This document shows, piece after piece, positions 6,106-6,234 of a stretch of 6,234 nucleotides of DNA (position 1 is the stretch's first letter; the number at the start of each line of letters is the position of its first letter). The position numbers were made by a program, and so were the translations under genes. The notes beneath the pieces were generated by a model. It saw only the letters and a program-made list of their open reading frames with translations. It was not told the DNA's origin and ran no database searches. Where the stretch lies: contig JBMFVX010000153.1 in assembly GCA_049965775.1 (NCBI GenBank), positions 1 through 6,234 of the forward strand, given 5' to 3'. This DNA comes from JABEVB01 sp049965775 (GTDB lineage: Bacteria > Planctomycetota > Phycisphaerae > WQYP01).

Positions 6106-6177
6106 ATGCTGTTTCTTCCGGAACGACCCTTCTGTCCTATAAGAAAGTGTGTCTGCACTGGGAGCCTGTCCAAGTAA
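6106..6177 (+). CDS. Possible 23-codon leader peptide
   Basis: An ATG-to-TAA frame of 23 codons begins MLFLPERPFC and carries three Cys codons (6133-6135, 6148-6150, 6154-6156). It has no Shine-Dalgarno site, so it would depend on leaderless initiation from the box at 6094-6099. The stop codon ends 1 nt before the first of two competing hairpins, as expected for a ribosome-sensing attenuator. A frame this short can easily arise by chance, so its status as a gene is uncertain. Confidence 0.22.
   Translation: MLFLPERPFCPIRKCVCTGSLSK
6161..6172 (+). repeat. 12-bp direct repeat, copy 2
   Basis: GGAGCCTGTCCA is identical to 6070-6081 and lies just upstream of the paired hairpins. The 79 bp between the copies contain no recognisable transposase or inverted ends. 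Confidence 0.6.
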
Positions 6178-6178
6178 T

Positions 6179-6199
6179 CGCCGGGTTGCGATCCCGGCG
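6179..6199 (+). promoter_or_regulatory. Candidate antiterminator stem
   Basis: CGCCGGG at 6179-6185 pairs perfectly with CCCGGCG at 6193-6199 around the 7-nt loop TTGCGAT. The right arm is the same segment used by the terminator-like stem at 6192-6209, so the two structures exclude each other. Confidence 0.4.
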
Positions 6200-6215
6200 C
6201 GCGCCGGGAATTTTT
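6192..6215 (+). terminator. Rho-independent terminator-like hairpin
   Basis: The 18-bp palindrome TCCCGGCGCGCGCCGGGA at 6192-6209 can form a 7-bp stem with a GCGC loop. It is followed by A and then T5 at 6211-6215. It works in the plus direction only, because the other side has no T run. It lies about 120 nt after the anchored-protein stop, so it may end that transcript, or act as a conditional terminator for a gene beyond the right edge. Confidence 0.55.
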
Positions 6216-6234
6216 GGCACTCCTCAAGTAGCGG

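Noticed and set aside
1..6234. CRISPR array, tRNA, rRNA, phage or defence system
   Set aside because: I looked for regularly spaced repeats, tRNA-like cloverleaf segments and defence or phage protein motifs and saw none.

Overview
The window is GC-rich bacterial chromosome with four complete protein genes. Three observations suggest a planctomycete, perhaps of the Phycisphaerae type: large alanine-rich exported proteins of no familiar family, strong -10 boxes with poor -35 boxes, and weak or missing Shine-Dalgarno sites at some genes. This is an inference from style, since no rRNA or marker gene is present.

Layout. 1-235 is a leader region with a good sigma70-type promoter (TTGACC, 17 nt, TATATA) and a small hairpin. 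236-2671 (+) encodes an exported, cysteine-free TPR protein with a beta-rich middle and a helical C-terminus. 2767-3858 (+) encodes a PA0069-type radical SAM protein related to spore photoproduct lyase. It has its own TATAAT box and ends in a sliding-clamp-like motif (QLSLF). A convergent gap of 89 bp follows. 3948-4949 (-) encodes a plant-type soluble di-iron acyl-ACP desaturase, driven by an AT-rich, UP-element-like promoter. A divergent 311-bp intergenic region (4950-5260) separates it from 5261-6070 (+), which encodes a single-pass membrane-anchored protein of unknown function. The last 164 bp hold a duplicated 12-mer, a short cysteine-containing reading frame, and two mutually exclusive GC hairpins. 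The second hairpin looks like a terminator followed by T5.

How the genes relate. They do not form one operon: each of the four appears to have its own promoter, and genes 2 and 3 converge. The functions that can be recognised are membrane lipid unsaturation (desaturase) and a probable radical-chemistry, possibly DNA-linked, role (radical SAM protein). The two exported or anchored proteins have no assigned function.

The most novel-looking signal is at the right edge (6091-6215). It resembles a transcription attenuator: a -10 box, a 23-codon leader frame with three Cys codons, then overlapping antiterminator and terminator stems. The gene it would control lies outside the window, so this remains a hypothesis.
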